A model generated the notes under the pieces. The model did no database searches. It saw only the letters and a list, made by a program, of their open reading frames with translations, and was not told where the DNA came from. A program made the translations under genes and the position numbers. A stretch of DNA of 64,000 bases, from assembly GCF_003545715.1 (NCBI RefSeq), contig NZ_QVNU01000001.1, positions 62,001-126,000 of the forward strand. The letters are read 5' to 3'. Shown in pieces: positions 60,663-64,000 of the stretch. The DNA comes from Taibaiella koreensis (GTDB taxonomy: Bacteria; Bacteroidota; Bacteroidia; Chitinophagales; Chitinophagaceae). Positions within the stretch are counted from its first letter, which is position 1, and every line of letters begins with the position of its first letter.

Positions 60663-62915
60663 ATGAAGAAAAATTTATTCACGGGGCTGACGGCGACATT
60701 GATGATGCTGACCTTCGCCCAAAGCTACGGAAGCGATCAATACTGGCGCAAATTCGACGGAAAGACCGCTCCTTCACGCCTGCCGATGGCAGTTGCCCCC
60801 AAGGAGTACACGATTTTTACGCTCAACCAGGATGGCATGCACCAGTTCTTGTTCGGGCTGGGGGACAGCTATGAGCTGGGCAGGCAGATTCAACTACCCG
60901 ATCCCGGCAATACCTCGCGGAGCTTCCGTGTATGGAAAACGCCGGCCATGGAGCAAGGCCTGGCCGACCGTTATCCTGACATACAGACCTTTACCGCCGA
61001 AGCAGTTGATGATCCTAATGTAACGGCAAAGCTGGAGTGGACCCTCTTCGGGTTTACAGGCTATGTGTTCGACGGCGACAATGCCTATATAATCGATCCG
61101 TATAGCAACGCAGCCGACGGTTACTATATCGTTTTCCGGGAGAAAGATTATACCCCCACGGGTGTACCCAGCGCGCCTTGTCGCGTAGGTCAGGCCTTCG
61201 GGCCATCCGACCAGGGTACTCCGGTAATTGTGGGTGGCCACGATGAGGGCAAGATCGTAGCCCGGACCAATGGAAGCGTAAAACGTTTCTATCGCCTGGC
61301 GATGTCCTGTACCGGTGAATATGCATTGAGCGCCGTAGGACCTACAGCCACGGTGCCGCAGGTGCTTAGTAAGATCATCACTACCGTCAACCGCGTCAAC
61401 GGGTTTTATGAAAGGGAACTGTCCGTATCGATGAAGCTGGTATCTACCAACGACCAGGTGCTGTATGTGGACCCGACCACAGATCCATATAATTGTAACA
61501 CTGCGTTAAACTGCCTGATCGGCGAGGCGCAGAATAATATTACCAATGTGATTGGCGCTGCCAATTTCGATATCGGTCATATCGTGTGTACGGCAGGCGG
61601 TGGCCTGGCGCAACTGGCTGCTGTATGTGGCGGCGGCAAGGCCAGCGGTACCAGCACCTCTTCCGGCCCCGACGATATCCATGTTATCCTTCACGAAATG
61701 GGACACCAGTATGGTTCCAATCATACTTTCAGCGCGGGTACAGGGTCCTGTTCCGGCAATGGTAATGCCACTACTGCCTATGAGCCTGGTGCAGGTAATT
61801 CCGTAATGTCTTATTCCGGTGGCTGCACGCCCAACAATACCGGCTCCGGCGCCGATTATTTCCATGTAAGCAGCTTCAACGAGATCAACACCTTCCTGGT
61901 TGCACAGGGATCCACTTGTGGTGAGCGGCAGAATGCGCTGGTACCAGTGGTATCGCTGCCTGCTGTTGTAGATAGCTACAGTATTCCGGGGAATACTCCT
62001 TTTGAGCTGCTGGCGCCCATCGCTACAGCGCCTTACTCTTCAGAACGCATCCGTTATTCCTGGGAGCAGTACGATCTGGGTAACTTCGAGGGTACTGAAT
62101 CGGCCAACGGTAATGCCACAGATGGCCCTATTATGCGCTCATTTGCCCCCGATACTTCAAGACTGAGGACTTACCCGAGCATGGCCAACATACTGTCCGG
62201 AGCTTATACAGCAGCCGGAGAGCGTCTGCCCCGCGTTGAAAGGACCGTACGCTTCAAGCTTACCGCCCGCAACGTATTCCAGGGCTGGGGTACCTTCAAT
62301 TTCATTGATAGCGTTTTAAGACTTAAAGTGGCCGGAGGCGCCAGCGACTTCAGGGTGACTTCGCCCAGTTCGGATGTGAGCTGGCCTCCCGGTGAGAAAG
62401 TGGAAGTGACCTGGTCGGTAGCGGGCACCGATGCCGATCCTGTCAAATGCAAAGAGGTGAATATCTATCTTTCCCTGGACAATGGTGCGACCTTCCCCTA
62501 TCAGCTGGCCGCAAATGTTCCCAATAACGGAAGCTATAAGGTGAAGGCGCCCAATCTGAAGACAGAAGCCGGACGGGTGAAGGTAAAAGGCGCTGGTAAT
62601 GTATTTTTCGATGTGGGGCAGGGGTTGATCGCCATCGACGGCGATCCTAATGGTATCGAGGAAGTCCAGCTGGCCGAAAGCCTTGCCTTCTATCCCAATC
62701 CTGCTACAGATAAGATCCATGTGCTGACCAAGAAGCAAAATGGCAATGCATTAAAAGCGGTAATGTACAATGCCGTAGGGCAGCGTGTATGGGACGGTAC
62801 CATCCAAGGCCGTACGGAGATCAATACCGGTGGCTTTGCGCGCGGCAACTACCTGATCCAGGTGCTGGATGAACATACCGGCGCCCGTACAACACACAAG
62901 GTTGCATTGCAATAA
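60663..62915 (+). CDS. Reprolysin-like zinc metalloprotease with T9SS sorting domain
   Basis: 750 residues. Signal peptide (1-23). Metzincin motif HEMGHQYGSNH at 344-354 (HExxHxxGxxH, catalytic Glu345). The met-turn SVMSYSGG is near 381. A beta-sandwich region follows, with an Ig-like block near 560-650. A C-terminal T9SS sorting domain (about 678-750) begins FYPNPATDKIHV and ends in KVALQ. It would be secreted to the cell surface or medium by the type IX system. A pro-region may lie near 25-200. Strong terminator behind it. Confidence 0.92.
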   Translation: MKKNLFTGLTATLMMLTFAQSYGSDQYWRKFDGKTAPSRLPMAVAPKEYTIFTLNQDGMHQFLFGLGDSYELGRQIQLPDPGNTSRSFRVWKTPAMEQGLADRYPDIQTFTAEAVDDPNVTAKLEWTLFGFTGYVFDGDNAYIIDPYSNAADGYYIVFREKDYTPTGVPSAPCRVGQAFGPSDQGTPVIVGGHDEGKIVARTNGSVKRFYRLAMSCTGEYALSAVGPTATVPQVLSKIITTVNRVNGFYERELSVSMKLVSTNDQVLYVDPTTDPYNCNTALNCLIGEAQNNITNVIGAANFDIGHIVCTAGGGLAQLAAVCGGGKASGTSTSSGPDDIHVILHEMGHQYGSNHTFSAGTGSCSGNGNATTAYEPGAGNSVMSYSGGCTPNNTGSGADYFHVSSFNEINTFLVAQGSTCGERQNALVPVVSLPAVVDSYSIPGNTPFELLAPIATAPYSSERIRYSWEQYDLGNFEGTESANGNATDGPIMRSFAPDTSRLRTYPSMANILSGAYTAAGERLPRVERTVRFKLTARNVFQGWGTFNFIDSVLRLKVAGGASDFRVTSPSSDVSWPPGEKVEVTWSVAGTDADPVKCKEVNIYLSLDNGATFPYQLAANVPNNGSYKVKAPNLKTEAGRVKVKGAGNVFFDVGQGLIAIDGDPNGIEEVQLAESLAFYPNPATDKIHVLTKKQNGNALKAVMYNAVGQRVWDGTIQGRTEINTGGFARGNYLIQVLDEHTGARTTHKVALQ

Positions 62916-63219
62916 AGGAACAAACATTTTTACCGGAAGGGGCTGTCCAAAAAGTAAGGACAGCCCCTTTTGTATTCGGAAGCGTTATGGAGACCATTAA
63001 ACATTTATACAATGCTCAGAGGCTCCGTTGGTTTTTTAGCTACCTGTTTTTTTTATCCGGAGAAGGGCGCGGCTCAGGCCATAATCCTTCAATCCTGAAT
63101 ATTCCCGCTTCAGCGTGTGGTTTTCCGGCGTAGGACCTGTTGATGAGGATTGGGCTATTTGACTCGTTACCTTGCATGCAAATCATACTAACCAATTAAC
63201 CTCATTACAACCAGATTTT
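62916..63219. other. Gap after the metalloprotease
   Basis: 304 bases with a terminator (62937-62971) and short frames that resemble no gene. Two small frames (48 and 28 codons) begin at 62987 and 63013; neither has support. Confidence 0.55.
62937..62971 (+). terminator. Terminator after the metalloprotease gene
   Basis: AAGGGGCTGTCC/GGACAGCCCCTT (12 bases), then TTTT. Confidence 0.85.
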
Positions 63220-63819
63220 ATGAAGCAAAAGCTATTTTTACTGGCTGCTATGCTGCTGACCGTAGGCGCGGCAAAGGCGGCTACCGTTACGATCAGTGCG
63301 GCAGGCCTGGTCTTTAACCCGGCCAATGTAACCATCACGCTGGGCGACACCCTTAAGTTTGTCTATGCAAGCGGTATGGATCATACCACTACCAGCACTA
63401 CCATTCCCTCGGGAGCGGCACCCTGGAACGCCCCGCTCACACCGTCAAGCAACACCTTTATTTACGTACCATCAGTGGCCGGCAATTATGCTTATGTATG
63501 TACGCCGCATGCGTCCTTAGGTATGGTGGGAACATTTACGGTTAATGCACCTGCCGGTATCGCCGACAGAGAGATCGTTAGTGCACTTTTCGATATCTAT
63601 CCCAATCCTGCCAGTAATGTGCTTCAGGTAGCGCAAAAGAGCACTACCAGACCGGCAATCGTTACCGTTACAGATGTTAACGGACGGCAGTTGCTGCAAG
63701 CCACGACCAATGGCGGAACTGCACGCCTCGACGTGAGCGCCCTGGTGAAAGGCCTTTATTTTGTGAACATCAACCAGGACGGCAAACACTACGTTAGTAA
63801 GTTTACCGTTGATCGATAA
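63220..63819 (+). CDS. Cupredoxin-like protein with T9SS sorting domain
   Basis: 199 residues. Signal peptide (1-19). The cupredoxin fold at about 20-110 keeps the copper ligand pattern: His in MDHTTT near 54, then C-T-P-H...M (YVCTPHASLGM) near 93-103. A T9SS sorting domain (about 124-199) begins FDIYPNPASNVLQV and ends KFTVDR. It would carry a blue copper site outside the cell. ATG at 63220 is the start, since the signal peptide begins there. Follows the metalloprotease but has its own terminator behind it. Confidence 0.86.
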   Translation: MKQKLFLLAAMLLTVGAAKAATVTISAAGLVFNPANVTITLGDTLKFVYASGMDHTTTSTTIPSGAAPWNAPLTPSSNTFIYVPSVAGNYAYVCTPHASLGMVGTFTVNAPAGIADREIVSALFDIYPNPASNVLQVAQKSTTRPAIVTVTDVNGRQLLQATTNGGTARLDVSALVKGLYFVNINQDGKHYVSKFTVDR

Positions 63820-63851
63820 GAAGTTGTACGTTGATTTGTTTGTTTAGGGAA

Positions 63852-63879
63852 GAAAAGCCATCTAATTCGGATGGCTTTC
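63852..63879 (+). terminator. Terminator after the cupredoxin gene
   Basis: AAAGCCATC/GATGGCTTT stem with a 7-base loop, followed by CTTAT. Confidence 0.7.
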
Positions 63880-63903
63880 TTATATTTAAGCATCAAATTC
63901 CGT

Positions 63904-64000
63904 ATGAACCGATCAGCTATACTGCGTATTTTAAGCTGCCTTATGCTATGCCTGCCCCTGGCCGGCTATGGTCAGACCGATATTTATGAGGTAAAGGCCG
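63904..64000 (+). CDS. Secreted protein, cut by the window end
   Basis: Only the first 32 codons are in view. A signal peptide-like N terminus (ILRILSCLMLCLPLAGYGQT) is clear, then IYEVKA. Nothing more can be said. Confidence 0.6.
   Translation, partial: MNRSAILRILSCLMLCLPLAGYGQTDIYEVKA

Noticed and set aside
62987-63133. 48-codon frame after the metalloprotease
   Set aside because: No start context, no family, no plausible signal; overlaps another short frame in a different phase.

Overview
The window looks like a chromosomal segment of a Bacteroidota bacterium, most likely near the Chitinophagaceae (inference from gene content, not from a marker-gene tree). The reasons are promoters of the Bacteroidota type (TTTG, about 20 bases, TAnnTTTG) in front of many genes, two secreted proteins ending in type IX secretion sorting domains, a gliding-associated gldE in the order mutY-ssb-gldE, two small peptide precursors with the Bacteroidota lanthipeptide-type leader, and LpxK/LolD of a Gram-negative envelope. 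I see no rRNA, tRNA, CRISPR array, insertion sequence or prophage. Coding density is high and many genes end in strong stem-loop terminators.

Layout. 1-3.7 kb: end of a secreted/TPR-like protein, an HU-type protein, a YkuK-like RNase H fold protein and scpB, with a possible structured RNA ahead of scpB. 4-8.2 kb: DoxX plus AhpD-like pair, a coupled ATP-grasp (R2K) and DUF1801 pair with a tiny ORF behind it, a 2TM protein and lpxK. 8.6-14.4 kb: a 35-residue membrane ORF, a Rossmann protein, glutamate formimidoyltransferase, a DUF937-OmpA fusion, a DbpA-type RNA helicase and an RlpA-like protein. 14.5-17.5 kb: a RiPP precursor, a VOC protein, lolD, a glycosyltransferase and a DUF2795 protein. 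17.6-20.2 kb: mreBCD. 20.6-26 kb: ferredoxin-NADP reductase and 2Fe-2S ferredoxin separated by a LOG-family gene, then a UvrD-like helicase-nuclease. 26.2-36.4 kb: cyanophycin synthetase, BON and SH3 stress-type proteins, bacilliredoxin, formimidoylglutamase, hydrolase, cysS and a COG2509 flavoprotein. 36.4-39.7 kb: a LEA-like gene between two related long palindromes, then an aminotransferase-aspartate kinase unit behind a possible attenuator. 39.7-47.4 kb: two MarR-type regulators and a TolC-adaptor-RND efflux operon. 47.5-51.1 kb: DUF3820, a second RiPP precursor, an MMPL exporter and a small lipoprotein. 51.2-54.1 kb: gldE, ssb, mutY. 54.3-64 kb: S41 peptidase, recJ-ung-hslR group, a reprolysin-like protease, a blue-copper-like protein and the start of one more secreted protein.

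How genes fit together. MreBCD, LpxK, LolD, RlpA and the OmpA fusion serve the envelope. MutY, SSB, RecJ, UDG and the helicase-nuclease serve DNA maintenance. Aminotransferase and aspartate kinase feed aspartate-family synthesis, and aspartate is also a substrate of the cyanophycin synthetase. FtcD and HutG are two alternative outlets for formiminoglutamate. The least explained items are the two orphan lanthipeptide-like precursors, the paired palindromes, the leader in front of the aminotransferase and the RNA-like element ahead of scpB. All structural RNA claims here come from reading complementarity by eye.
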